Source of the DNA: Tepidiphilus sp. J10
GTDB lineage: Bacteria > Pseudomonadota > Gammaproteobacteria > Burkholderiales > Thiobacillaceae
Direction: 5' to 3'
Length of the DNA: 64,000 bases
Assembly (NCBI GenBank): GCA_945897955.1
Contig: CAMDGQ010000005.1
Span: forward strand, 1-64,000
The notes under the pieces were generated by a model. It saw nothing but the letters and a program-made list of their open reading frames with translations, was not told where the DNA came from and ran no database searches. Positions 41,170 through 49,366 of the stretch are shown piece by piece (position 1 is the first letter of the stretch; the number at the start of each line of letters is the position of its first letter). A program made the translations under genes and the position numbers.

Positions 41170-42066
41170 TTACAAGCTGCCCAGCCAGAGCAGGCCGACA
41201 ATGGATAACCACAGTAGCGCCGCGCGCCAGATCAGGGCGACTGCGGCATCGATGCTTTCCGGCCCAGGCATTTCTTCCATGCCGAGATCCGGCCGCCAAA
41301 CCTCGCAGTCGGCAAGGCATATCGGACCGCCCAGTCGAATGCCCAAGGCGCCCGCCCCTGCCGCAAGCAGCACGCCCTCGCTGTCGTCACGCCAGGTCCT
41401 GGCCTGGCCGCGCCAGCATTCGGTGGCGTCCTGAAAATTGCCGACAATGGCGAAACTGAAACCCAGCGCGCGAGCCGGCATCCAGTCCATCCAGTAAACG
41501 ACTTTCTGCGAGAAGGCCGAAAACACTGCTTCGCTTTGCCATTGTTCACGGCAGGAATGGCTCAGCGAATACAACGCCGCGCCTGCGGGTCCAGCCAGCC
41601 AATACCAGAACAGGATGCCAAACAGGGTCGTCAGCGCCGATTTCAGTGTTTCTTCCAGTGTTTGTCGGACCAGATCGTCATCACTGTCGCCGGGCGCCAA
41701 GCCCGGATGCCACTTCAACAAGCTGTCACTCGCGTGCGCACGGTCGCCCGCCACCAAAGCGCGCGCGATGCTGGCGGCCTGGTAGGACGCGACACGAAAG
41801 CCGAACATGAAATACAGCAGCACGACCTCGACCGCCCAGCCCGAAATTGTCTCGCCGCCCCCCAGACCAGCCACGGCCAGCCCCACCAGCAGCGCCGGCA
41901 ACAGCGCGCCCAGGCTCCATGCCAGCAGGCCATGCTGCTCGCCGCCGGCATTGAAGTTGTCCAGCAGCCAGCGATGGCCGCGCGCGATTTCGCGCAGCGG
42001 CCATTCCGGCACCTGCGGCCGGTAATGCTGCCAGGCCAGCGCGGCAAGCGGTGCAAACAGACTCAT
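41170..42066 (-). CDS. AmpE/CobD-CbiB-like integral membrane protein
   Basis: From MSLFAPLAALA the product is 298 residues with 4-5 membrane segments, including ALLPALLVGLAVAGLGGG and VVLLYFMFGFRVA, and the terminal WLSIVGLLWLGSL. It resembles betaproteobacterial proteins labelled CobD/CbiB family, which are closer to AmpE. No other cobalamin genes are near, so a cobalamin role is doubtful. GAGG precedes the ATG at 42066; longer in-frame starts reach 42249 but overlap the upstream gene. Confidence 0.75.
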   Translation of the reverse strand: MSLFAPLAALAWQHYRPQVPEWPLREIARGHRWLLDNFNAGGEQHGLLAWSLGALLPALLVGLAVAGLGGGETISGWAVEVVLLYFMFGFRVASYQAASIARALVAGDRAHASDSLLKWHPGLAPGDSDDDLVRQTLEETLKSALTTLFGILFWYWLAGPAGAALYSLSHSCREQWQSEAVFSAFSQKVVYWMDWMPARALGFSFAIVGNFQDATECWRGQARTWRDDSEGVLLAAGAGALGIRLGGPICLADCEVWRPDLGMEEMPGPESIDAAVALIWRAALLWLSIVGLLWLGSL

Positions 42067-42076
42067 GTTACCGACC

Positions 42077-42622
42077 TCATGGACGCTCGACCTCGACACT
42101 GAGTTGTCCCATGCGCAATACCGAGTCCGACACTTCATAGATTTCCACCGTGGGCATGCGTATGCCCTCGCCTCGCGCTTGCAGATAGCCATCCAGCGCC
42201 GCGTAGGCGCGCCCCGGCGCAAGCATGCTGCCGGCGCGCACGCGGGCAACCAGAACCTGCCGTGCCGGAATGGTGGCTACTTCCAAGGGCAACGGGACCG
42301 TCACCCCTGGCGTCACCAGATAGCCGGTACGCGCCTGTCGCTGACCGACATCCACCAGGTCGGGATTGGAAAACAACACCGTGATCGGATTCCCAATGGC
42401 AATGCCAGCCGCCTGCAGGACTTCACGGGCCTCCACCGCCTTGTCCGGCAGTTTCGAATAATCGCCTCGACTTTCCAGGTAGGCATAGCTATACGGACCC
42501 GCAACAGATGCTTCTATCTGCACCGGGTTGAAACCACCCCACCAGATGTATACCAGCAGCAGGGGCAAGACGAAGGCGAGCAGAAATGGGGTGATGCCGG
42601 GCAGGAACTTCTTCAGATTCAC
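42077..42622 (-). CDS. Membrane-anchored GyrI-like (effector-binding) protein
   Basis: The 181-residue protein has one N-terminal hydrophobic segment (FLLAFVLPLLLVYIWWGG, about 13-30) and a soluble part that reads like a GyrI/effector-binding fold: YSKLPDKAVEAREVLQAAG, ATIPARQVLVARVRAGSM, RAYAALDGYLQARG and the ending TVEIYEVSD...VEVERP. In that family the fold binds small hydrophobic ligands; tethered to the membrane it may bind a lipid-like molecule. Family assignment is moderate. It lies 10 bases before the AmpE-like gene on the same strand. Confidence 0.55.
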   Translation of the reverse strand: MNLKKFLPGITPFLLAFVLPLLLVYIWWGGFNPVQIEASVAGPYSYAYLESRGDYSKLPDKAVEAREVLQAAGIAIGNPITVLFSNPDLVDVGQRQARTGYLVTPGVTVPLPLEVATIPARQVLVARVRAGSMLAPGRAYAALDGYLQARGEGIRMPTVEIYEVSDSVLRMGQLSVEVERP

Positions 42623-42730
42623 GTGACTAGACTGACTAAAAAAGACCTGTCGAAGATACTACAGATGCTCTGTTGGCTGGCTTCCTATAATCTTCGAGCA
42701 CCCTCCCTTTCATGCAAAGAAGGATTTTCC

Positions 42731-43690
42731 ATGCGCGCCATCCTGCTTGTTCTAATTTCCCTCTGGTTAAGCGCGGCTGCTTGTGCAGAAGCGATATACC
42801 CCCCCGTCTCGGTCAATGTGCGCGCAGAAAAGGTCGCGCCGCACAGTTATTACATCCCCGGACTGGACGGTGCTGCGAGCGCCCGCAATGAAGGCTTCAT
42901 GTCGAATGCCGGCTTTGTCATCACGCCGGCCGGTGTCGTGGTGTTCGATACCCTGGCTTCGCCATCCCTGGCCCAGGAGATGGTCAAGCGGATACGCGAA
43001 CAGACCAGGTTGCCGATCAAGCGCGTCATCCTCAGCCACTATCATGCCGATCACTATTACGGCATGCAGGTATTCAAGGAACTTGGCGCGGAAATATGGG
43101 CGCACCAGGGCGGCAAAGGCGTGGTTGGCTCCGATGCCGCCAGGCACCGGTTCGAGCAACGCAAGGAGATACTCGGAACATGGATCAATGATCAAACCCA
43201 GCGCTTTGTAGAACCCGATCTCTGGTTATCCGGAGATACCGATTTCGAACTGGGCGGCATCCACTTCCGGTTGCGCCATGTCGGTCCCGCTCATTCCGAA
43301 GAAGACCTTGCCATGCTTGTGGTGGAAGACGGCGTGCTGTTTGCCGGTGACCTGGTTTTCAAAGGCCGGGTGCCCTACGTCGGCGACGCCGACTCGAGAC
43401 TCTGGCTGAAGGCGCTGGATAAATTGATGGTGTTGAATCCAAGGTTGCTCGTCCCCGGCCATGGCGGCGCCTCAGACACGCCAATGCAGGATCTGACCCT
43501 TACCCGCGACTACCTGATGTTTTTGCGAACCGAAATGGGGCGGGCGGTCAACGAAATGGTTCCATTCGATGAAGCCTACGAAAGAACCGACTGGTCGCGC
43601 TATGCAAGCATGCCCGCATTCTTCGAAGCCAATCGGCGCAATGCTTACAACGCTTACCTGCTGATGGAGAAGGAGAGTGTCGCCAAATGA
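42731..43690 (+). CDS. Exported metallo-beta-lactamase-fold hydrolase, SoxH-like
   Basis: The 319-residue product has a signal peptide (LLVLISLWLSAAACAEA) and an MBL fold with the zinc motif SHYHADHYYG, a second metal site HVGPAHSEED, GDLVFKG and GHGG. Exported members of this group occur near sulfur-oxidation (SoxH-like) and quinoprotein genes; substrate unknown. AAGAAGGA precedes the ATG and a TATAAT-like word lies at 42686-42691. Its stop overlaps the next gene (ATGA), so the two act together. Confidence 0.85.
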   Translation: MRAILLVLISLWLSAAACAEAIYPPVSVNVRAEKVAPHSYYIPGLDGAASARNEGFMSNAGFVITPAGVVVFDTLASPSLAQEMVKRIREQTRLPIKRVILSHYHADHYYGMQVFKELGAEIWAHQGGKGVVGSDAARHRFEQRKEILGTWINDQTQRFVEPDLWLSGDTDFELGGIHFRLRHVGPAHSEEDLAMLVVEDGVLFAGDLVFKGRVPYVGDADSRLWLKALDKLMVLNPRLLVPGHGGASDTPMQDLTLTRDYLMFLRTEMGRAVNEMVPFDEAYERTDWSRYASMPAFFEANRRNAYNAYLLMEKESVAK

Positions 43691-43989
43691 GTGACTCGAT
43701 CATTGTCGAGCGGCAGATCAGCATCGCCCGCCAGACAGAACTTGGCGTGCATGGCTGGCCAACCTGGAAAGATGGCACCGGAACGCGTCAACTGGACTAT
43801 GACGCGGCGGAGAAAAGCTATCTGCTCGACGGATCCGCCATGCTGAGTATGCAGGATGGTGTTGAAGTCATCGTCGAAAAAGGCGATCTGGTAATCATCC
43901 CGGCCGGCAAATGCGTATGGGTCGTTCACCAGCAAGTGCGAAGGCATTACCGCTCGGATGCGCTTTCACCGGCTTGCTGCATTATTTGA
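43687..43989 (+). CDS. Small cupin-domain protein
   Basis: The 100-residue protein reads as a single cupin barrel of the EutQ/DUF861 type: GTGTRQLDYDAAEKSYLLDG, VIVEKGDLVIIPAGKCVWVVHQ. The classical metal histidines are largely missing in the first motif, so metal binding is uncertain. It overlaps the MBL hydrolase by four bases and is followed by a strong hairpin. A partner of the MBL enzyme is likely. Confidence 0.75.
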   Translation: MSDSIIVERQISIARQTELGVHGWPTWKDGTGTRQLDYDAAEKSYLLDGSAMLSMQDGVEVIVEKGDLVIIPAGKCVWVVHQQVRRHYRSDALSPACCII

Positions 43990-44052
43990 GACGGGATGAT
44001 CCGGTAACGAACGTACCGGGATAATTCGGAATTCTGGCCAGTTGTGAACCGG

Positions 44053-44076
44053 CGACGCCTGGAAGCCCAGGCGTCG
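44053..44076. terminator. Hairpin between convergent genes
   Basis: CGACGCCTGG (44053-44062), loop AAGC, CCAGGCGTCG (44067-44076): a perfect 10-base stem between the cupin gene and HU. T-runs do not follow at once on either strand, so it may be a processed 3' end or a weak bidirectional terminator. Confidence 0.5.
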
Positions 44077-44088
44077 TATGCAATCAGA

Positions 44089-44394
44089 TTACTTTTTCTT
44101 GCCTTTGGCAGCCGGCTTCACTGGATTGGCAGCAGCGGTAAGCTTGGCGCCAGCCTTGAAACGAACAACTTTCTTGGCTTCAATTTTCATTTCCTTGCCG
44201 GTTTGCGGATTGCGGCCAGTGCGAGCCTCGCGTTGTTGAACGCTGAATGTGCCAAATCCGATGAACTGCACGCTATCCCCTTTGGCCACGGCTTCAGTGA
44301 TAGCGTCGATTGCGGCACTGACAACGTCACCGGCAGTGACTTTGGAAGTACCAGCCTTTTCAGCAACGATGTCGATCAGTTCGGTCTTGTTCAT
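44089..44394 (-). CDS. hupB: DNA-binding protein HU
   Basis: From MNKTELIDIVAEKAG the product is 101 residues. It has the HU beta arm region REARTGRNPQTGKEMKI and AKKVVRFKAG, and ends in a lysine tail (KPAAKGKKK). It bends and compacts DNA as a dimer. AGGAGA precedes the ATG. The fold ends where typical HU ends; the K/A tail of about 13 residues is an extension seen in some betaproteobacterial members. Confidence 0.95.
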   Translation of the reverse strand: MNKTELIDIVAEKAGTSKVTAGDVVSAAIDAITEAVAKGDSVQFIGFGTFSVQQREARTGRNPQTGKEMKIEAKKVVRFKAGAKLTAAANPVKPAAKGKKK

Positions 44395-44716
44395 GCATGT
44401 CTCCTGACAATGATATGGGCGGGTAAAAGCAATTTTTTGTGGTGTTATTTTCATCAACTTCACCATCGGCGAACTCTGTTGATATTTCACCGATAGGATC
44501 GGCTACATCTGATCAACCTGGCGGTGGCGGGTAAATGCCCCCTTACGGGTGAACCACACCGCTAGCGTAAGCGAGAAGCCGAGTTCAGAGAAGGGGCGTA
44601 ACGCATAGAAACACAGAAAATCTGCTGATTTTTGCCGGAGAAACCGCAGCATCAGCAAAAAATCAGATTGGTAGAAAAAAATGACGCCAATCCCACGCAG
44701 CGCTACGCCATCAACA

Positions 44717-45469
44717 TTAGCGCGGAACCATGGGAACGATGCCGCCAAACATGCGCGGATCAATCATGGGTATGGATGGAAACGCCTGCGGATAAGAAGG
44801 AACCATGGCGCCTGTCTGACCGCCAAAAGAAGGCATCTGCATCATGCTATTCATGGTCGGCCCATAAGATTGGGGGCTTGCCACGCTACCCATCCATTGA
44901 CCATACCAATTTGGATTGATCGGCGCAGTCGCCATGCCAAGGGTACGCGGATCAAGCGCCGCACCAGCAAATTTGAGGTAGGTGTTCGGATTCAACGCAT
45001 TGAGAAGCAGCCCCAACGCACGCGGATCCATCGGCGCCATCATCCAGCGCATCAGTTTGTTGGGATCGGTCATCACCGTGGTCGCCGCTGCAATAAACTG
45101 AGGGTCCATCAAGGCCTGCGACCAATTTGCAAGTACCACCGGATCCATCGCCTTGGCAAAATTGGAATAGGCGCGGGGGTCCATCAAGCTGGAAGTGGAT
45201 TGCAAGTACAGATTGGGGTCCAGCATAGCTTTGCTGGCGGCCATCAGAAACTCGGGCTCGGACACAGTTGCCAGCGCCGCGATGAATTTTTTCGGGTCGG
45301 CCAACATGTCGCCATTGCGGGTGAAATCAGACAAATAACTGACCCATTCAGTTGTACTTACAGGCACAGCGGCAGTTTGCGTAGTGGCTTGTGCTGGGGC
45401 ATCTGCGGACAGACTCGCCATACTGTATGAAGCAAGTGCAATTGCGAGAATAGTGCGAGTGGCATTCAT
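44717..45469 (-). CDS. Exported protein with twelve ~13-residue (D/N/E)P repeats
   Basis: From MNATRTILAIALAS the product is 250 residues; GGAG precedes this ATG, so it is preferred to the TTG at 45481. A signal peptide ends near SLSADA. Between residues 58 and 199 a Pro preceded by Asp, Glu, Asn or Ser occurs twelve times at steps of 13,13,13,12,13,13,13,12,13,12,13 residues, as in MDPRAYSNFAKA and LDPNLYLQSTSSL. Each unit is likely a short helix started by the DP cap, giving a solenoid. The C-terminus is rich in Met, Pro, Gly and Ser. No named family recognised. Confidence 0.75.
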   Translation of the reverse strand: MNATRTILAIALASYSMASLSADAPAQATTQTAAVPVSTTEWVSYLSDFTRNGDMLADPKKFIAALATVSEPEFLMAASKAMLDPNLYLQSTSSLMDPRAYSNFAKAMDPVVLANWSQALMDPQFIAAATTVMTDPNKLMRWMMAPMDPRALGLLLNALNPNTYLKFAGAALDPRTLGMATAPINPNWYGQWMGSVASPQSYGPTMNSMMQMPSFGGQTGAMVPSYPQAFPSIPMIDPRMFGGIVPMVPR

Positions 45470-45780
45470 CCTGATCTCCAATAAAATTCAATATTAACAA
45501 CTGCTTATGTTTATCTCGCAAAGCGAGCGAGGCGGATTGTGCCGTTAATCGAATACAAGGTGTCAGGAAAATGGGCAGATTGAATCTGCCCTCGCAATGA
45601 TCAGTTGAACAACCATGGAAACTGGAAGCTTCCTAATGGCGTTCAGGATCATATCTATCGGATAGGTGCCGAACGTCACCTCCTGCTGTCAGAGAATCGC
45701 TTGACTGCGCCAGATGCGCCACGTAGATTCAACAGCGCTGCTTGTATTTTCAGAGTAGATCTCCATTTAAGACGAACAAA
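45470..45780. other. Intergenic region before tmRNA
   Basis: These 311 bases separate the repeat-protein start (minus) from tmRNA (plus). A hairpin-like GGGCAGATTGAATCTGCCC lies near 45578-45596. A promoter for tmRNA is proposed at 45701-45729. No ORF with family support is seen. Confidence 0.5.
45701..45729 (+). promoter_or_regulatory. Putative tmRNA promoter
   Basis: TTGACT (45701-45706), a 17-base spacer and TAGATT (45724-45729). It would start transcription about 45 bases before the mature tmRNA 5' end, a usual leader for RNase P processing. Confidence 0.5.
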
Positions 45781-46141
45781 GGGGGCGACCTGGCTTCGAC
45801 GGGGGTCGCGAAGCAGACAAGGGCATACCGAGGACCAGTTACCTCGTAAATACATCTGGAATCTAGTAGTCGCCAACGACGAAACCTACGCTCTGGCCGC
45901 TTGACGGCTAGACTCCACACCGGTTGGTCCATGGGCCGGGCTGGGAAACCAGCAGTGGAGTCATTAACATGGACTCGCCTAGATTCGGGCTACTTGAATC
46001 AAGGTTAAATTAAGGTAGCTCGCTTGAACTCAGCCTGTCTGGCCGGCGGGGTTCAGGTTAAAACCAAATGACCAGACTAAGTATGTAGAACTTGCTGTAG
46101 AGGACTTTCGGACGCGGGTTCGATTCCCGCCGCCTCCACCA
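45781..46141 (+). ncRNA. ssrA: tmRNA (SsrA)
   Basis: The one-piece tmRNA of 361 nt starts GGGGGCGACC and ends with the tRNA-like 3' part GGTTCGATTCCCGCCGCCTC plus CACCA; its 5' and 3' ends form a 7-base acceptor stem with one G-U pair. The tag frame reads ANDETYALAA then TGA (GCC AAC GAC GAA ACC TAC GCT CTG GCC GCT). It rescues stalled ribosomes. CCA is encoded. Confidence 0.97.
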
Positions 46142-46176
46142 TTTACCCATCCAACAACATCCAGCAACATCCTTAA

Positions 46177-46200
46177 ACCGGCCTAAGTGCCGGTTTTTTT
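46177..46200 (+). terminator. Rho-independent terminator after tmRNA
   Basis: ACCGGC (46177-46182), loop CTAAGT, GCCGGT (46189-46194) and a T-run to 46200. Confidence 0.85.
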
Positions 46201-46427
46201 ATGCCTTTTTCAACCATTGCGGGGTTACATAGGCTTACAGCCTCCAAAATTTTCGAGGGTAACAATGCGGGTAACAAGGTAACGCGGACAAAACAGCGTC
46301 CCCTATAATCGCTCTGATGTCTGATCATGCTCTCCACCGGGTTTGGGCAACAGAGCAGATGCGGCAGACCACCACGACTGCAGATTGTTTCAATCGCTTA
46401 CCATGTGCTTACCGCGAAACGCAGAAG

Positions 46428-46455
46428 CAAAAACGGCGACTATAGTTGTCGCCGT
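46428..46455 (-). terminator. Rho-independent terminator after tRNA-Val
   Basis: On the minus strand ACGGCGAC, loop AACTATA, GTCGCCGT and TTTTT: stems 46448-46455 and 46433-46440, T-run 46428-46433. Perfect 8-base stem. Confidence 0.8.
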
Positions 46456-46481
46456 AACCAACTGAATCCAATGGATAGTTC

Positions 46482-46556
46482 TGGTGGGCAGTACGGGGTT
46501 CGAACCTGTGACCCCCGCCGTGTGAAGGCGGTGCTCTACCACTGAGCTAACTGCCC
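46482..46556 (-). tRNA. tRNA-Val (anticodon CAC)
   Basis: The minus strand reads GGGCAGTTAGCTCAGTGGTA at its 5' end, with anticodon stem CCGCC/GGCGG around loop TTCACAC (anticodon CAC, codon GUG), T-arm GGTTCGAACC and encoded CCA. 75 nt. Confidence 0.96.
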
Positions 46557-46583
46557 TTGAACGTTGCGTTCAAAGAGGCGCGC

Positions 46584-46612
46584 ATTCTAATGATGCGGAG
46601 ATACAGGGTCAA
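46584..46612 (-). promoter_or_regulatory. Promoter of tRNA-Val
   Basis: On the minus strand TTGACC (46612-46607), 17-base spacer, TAGAAT (46589-46584): a near-consensus sigma-70 promoter 28 bases before the tRNA. Confidence 0.75.
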
Positions 46613-46682
46613 AGCTTTTTTCCGGCGGCGAAAGCGATGAGCGCCGGGTAAAATCACAAGCTTTCGTCTTACCGCCAAGATC

Positions 46683-48095
46683 ATGGTCCGCACTCGTTTC
46701 GCTCCTTCTCCTACCGGTTATCTGCATATCGGCGGCGCTCGCACTGCTCTGTTTTCCTGGGCCTACGCCCGCAAGATGGGCGGCGAATTCATTCTGCGTA
46801 TCGAAGACACCGACCTCGAACGTTCCACCCAGGCTTCCGTGCAGGCCATTCTGGATGGCATGGCCTGGCTCGGCATCGATTGGGATGAAGGTCCGTACTA
46901 CCAGATGCAGCGCATGGAACGTTACAAGGAAGTCGTCGATCAGTTGCTGGAAGAAGGCCACGCCTACTATTGCTACGCCAGCAAGGATGAGCTTGATGTG
47001 ATGCGCGAGGCGCAAAAGGCGCGCGGCGACAAACCGCGATATGACGGTCGCTGGCGGCCGGAAACCGGCAAAGCCCTGCCCGTACCGCCGCCTGGTGTGA
47101 TGCCGGTGATCCGGTTCAAGACGCCACAGGATGGCGTAGTCACCTTCAATGACATGATCAAGGGCCCGATCAGCGTGGCCAATGCCGAACTCGACGATTT
47201 AGTCATCGTGCGCGGCGATGGCGTGCCGACCTATAACTTCGGCGTCGTCGTCGATGATTGGGACATGCGCATCAGCCACGTCATTCGCGGCGATGACCAC
47301 GTCAACAACACACCGCGCCAGATCAACATCCTGAACGCGCTGGGTGCGCCGATTCCGACCTACGCGCATGTGCCGATGATTCTCGGCAACGACGGCGAAC
47401 GGCTGTCGAAGCGGCATGGCGCGGTGTCGGTGCTGCAATATCGGGATGAAGGTGTCCTGCCGGAAGCCCTGCTCAACTATCTGGCGCGACTTGGCTGGAG
47501 TCACGGCGATGAAGAGAAATTCAGCCTCGACCAATTCGTCGAATGGTTCGATCTGGGCCACGTCAGCCACTCTGCCGCCCGTTTCGACGGCAGCAAACTG
47601 GCCTGGCTCAACCAGCAATATCTAAAGGAAGCCGACAACACGCGACTGGCCGAGTTGGTGCAACCCTTTCTGCACGCGCAGAACATCGACACCGGCAGCA
47701 ACGACAACCTCGCCGGCCTGATCGGCCTGGTCAAGGAACGCGTCAACACCGTCGCAGAGCTGGCCGATGGTCTTCACATCTATTTCAAGCAAAACCTGGC
47801 CAGCGCCGATGACTTGCGGGCAAAATTACCGCGCACCGCGCTGCCCGCTTTCGAGCAACTGAAACAGGATTTCGCTACGGTGGCCTGGGAAGCCCCGGCT
47901 CTGAGCCAGTTGTTGAAGGACACCGCGCAAGCCTTCGGCCTGAAGATGGGCCAGATCGGCATGCCACTGCGCCTGATCCTGTTCGGCACTGCCCAGACTC
48001 CCGCCATCGACCAAGTGCTTGCCCTGCTTGGCCGCGACGAAACCCTACGTCGATTTGAATCTGCCTGGCCGCATATTTTGCTGGTAGTGGAGTAA
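46683..48095 (+). CDS. gltX: Glutamyl-tRNA synthetase
   Basis: The 470-residue class I synthetase has the HIGH-like motif APSPTGYLHIGGART, RIEDTDLERST, the KMSKS-like RLSKRHGAVSV and the helical anticodon-binding C-terminus. It charges tRNA-Glu, also used for tetrapyrrole synthesis. Divergent from tRNA-Val across 126 bases; no RBS stronger than a weak AAGA is seen. Confidence 0.97.
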   Translation: MVRTRFAPSPTGYLHIGGARTALFSWAYARKMGGEFILRIEDTDLERSTQASVQAILDGMAWLGIDWDEGPYYQMQRMERYKEVVDQLLEEGHAYYCYASKDELDVMREAQKARGDKPRYDGRWRPETGKALPVPPPGVMPVIRFKTPQDGVVTFNDMIKGPISVANAELDDLVIVRGDGVPTYNFGVVVDDWDMRISHVIRGDDHVNNTPRQINILNALGAPIPTYAHVPMILGNDGERLSKRHGAVSVLQYRDEGVLPEALLNYLARLGWSHGDEEKFSLDQFVEWFDLGHVSHSAARFDGSKLAWLNQQYLKEADNTRLAELVQPFLHAQNIDTGSNDNLAGLIGLVKERVNTVAELADGLHIYFKQNLASADDLRAKLPRTALPAFEQLKQDFATVAWEAPALSQLLKDTAQAFGLKMGQIGMPLRLILFGTAQTPAIDQVLALLGRDETLRRFESAWPHILLVVE

Positions 48096-48174
48096 ACCTT
48101 GGCACGACCGGTAAAATCGCGCCTCGCGGTCAGAAATTGCGTCATCAACACATAACGAACTCAAGCACGTATTC

Positions 48175-48795
48175 ATGCCTCAAAAAATGCAACTCATTGG
48201 TTCGCTGACCAGCCCGTTTGTGCGCAAGGTTCGCATCGTCGCAGCGGAAAAGTTCATCGAATACGAACTCGTCATTGAGACCCCGTGGAGCGAGGACACG
48301 CGCGTTCCTGAATTCAACCCGCTCGGCAAAGTACCGGTCTGGGTGCAGGAGGATGGCAAAACACTGTTTGATTCGCGGGTCATAGTCGAATACCTCGAAC
48401 ACGTCAGCCCGGTCGGCCACCTGTTGCCGAAAGACGCACGCCCACGTATCGCGGTGAAGCGCTGGGAAGCCCTCGCCGATGGGGTCTGCGACGCTGCCGC
48501 GCTGATCTTCATCGAGCGTAAACGTGTTACCGACAAGCAGGATTCAGACTGGATCAAACGCCAGATGGCCAAAGTCGAAGCCGGCCTGAAAATGATGAGT
48601 GACGACCTCGGCAACCAAAACTGGTGCACCGGAGAATTCTTCTGTCTGGCCGATGTCGCGGTCGGCTGTGCGCTCGGTTACCTAGAATTCCGCTTCCCGG
48701 AGATCGACTGGCGTCGCGCCCACCCCAACCTGTCCGAACTGTTCGACCGTTTGATGCAGCGCCCGGCGTTCAAGGAGACGGTGCCGGTGGCGTGA
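48175..48795 (+). CDS. Glutathione S-transferase, YibF-like
   Basis: The 206-residue protein has a thioredoxin-fold N-terminus (MQLIGSLTSPFVRKVRIVA, catalytic Ser in TSPF; NPLGKVPVW; LFDSRVIVEYLE) and a helical C-terminal domain with LADVAVGCALGYLEFR. It should use glutathione; substrate unknown. Starting at MPQKMQLI or five codons in are both possible. Stands alone between gltX and the remnant region. Confidence 0.92.
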   Translation: MPQKMQLIGSLTSPFVRKVRIVAAEKFIEYELVIETPWSEDTRVPEFNPLGKVPVWVQEDGKTLFDSRVIVEYLEHVSPVGHLLPKDARPRIAVKRWEALADGVCDAAALIFIERKRVTDKQDSDWIKRQMAKVEAGLKMMSDDLGNQNWCTGEFFCLADVAVGCALGYLEFRFPEIDWRRAHPNLSELFDRLMQRPAFKETVPVA

Positions 48796-49037
48796 ACCGT
48801 AAACCGGGGTGCGGCAAGCCGCGCCAAAGCGTGAGCTTCACGCCTCAGCCCGACTTGCACGGATTCGAAATGAACCGATAGCGGACACCACGAAAAATCC
48901 GTCGCACCAGCGAAATCAAGTTAAGTGGGCAACCGCTCAAATTGACTCGAATCAAGGTTATTTCAGCTTCCCAAAGAGCTAATTGGTTCCCGACAAGACA
49001 AATCGCAACGTTTTTCCTGTTGCATTGAGAAACTGTC

Positions 49038-49366
49038 ATGGGGGAGCTGATAGTGCAGTTGCTCGCTCGTCAAATAGGGCTGATCTGGCTATTTCCACTC
49101 GCGGCGCAAGCCAGTAACGGCCTCAACCTGATCGGCTACGGCGCCGAATGGGTGGCGCTTGGCGGCACCCATTCGGCAATCGCCGGCGACACGTCCGTGT
49201 CCAACCGTTTCATTCCAGTCGGCGGCTTCGGCCATGTGCGCCGGCCGAAAGGCTCAGACTGCGCCAGGGGCGTGGCATCCTTTGGCCAGGGTGGTGCAGG
49301 AGTCGTTTATGAAAATCTGAATACACTGTTCGGCAGCGTCTACGAATTGTCTTCGCAGGTACCGAT
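49038..49366 (+). pseudogene. FadL/OmpP1-type outer-membrane protein, 5' remnant
   Basis: The frame starts with a signal-like LIWLFPLAAQAS, then GLNLIGYGAEWVALGGTHSA and VSNRFIPVGGFGHV, GQGGAGVVYENLNT and YELSSQV, all features of FadL-family channels for hydrophobic compounds. The coding sequence is about 110 residues against about 400-450 for the family. It ends where IS3-type transposase sequence begins (near 49360), and the segment between AIAGDTS and VSNRF looks shortened too. It is a dead gene cut by the insertion element. Confidence 0.65.

Larger units (their letters stand above)
46142..46481. other. Intergenic region between tmRNA and tRNA-Val
   Basis: These 340 bases hold two terminators (one per strand, listed separately). 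Between them, at 46240-46252, GCCTCCAAAATTT nearly repeats the tmRNA 3' end (GCCTCCACCATTT), and GGGTAAC occurs twice close by (near 46257 and 46270), a pattern often seen next to integrase-recognised tRNA/tmRNA ends. No integrase gene is present, so this may be an excised-element scar. Confidence 0.4.

Noticed and set aside
41170-42066. Cobalamin biosynthesis role (CobD/CbiB)
   Set aside because: No other cobalamin genes nearby and the sequence looks AmpE-like; name kept only as a family resemblance.
44503-44763. Minus-strand frame of 86 codons downstream of the 13-residue-repeat gene
   Set aside because: It overlaps the end of that gene and has no RBS or family match; the stretch looks non-coding.
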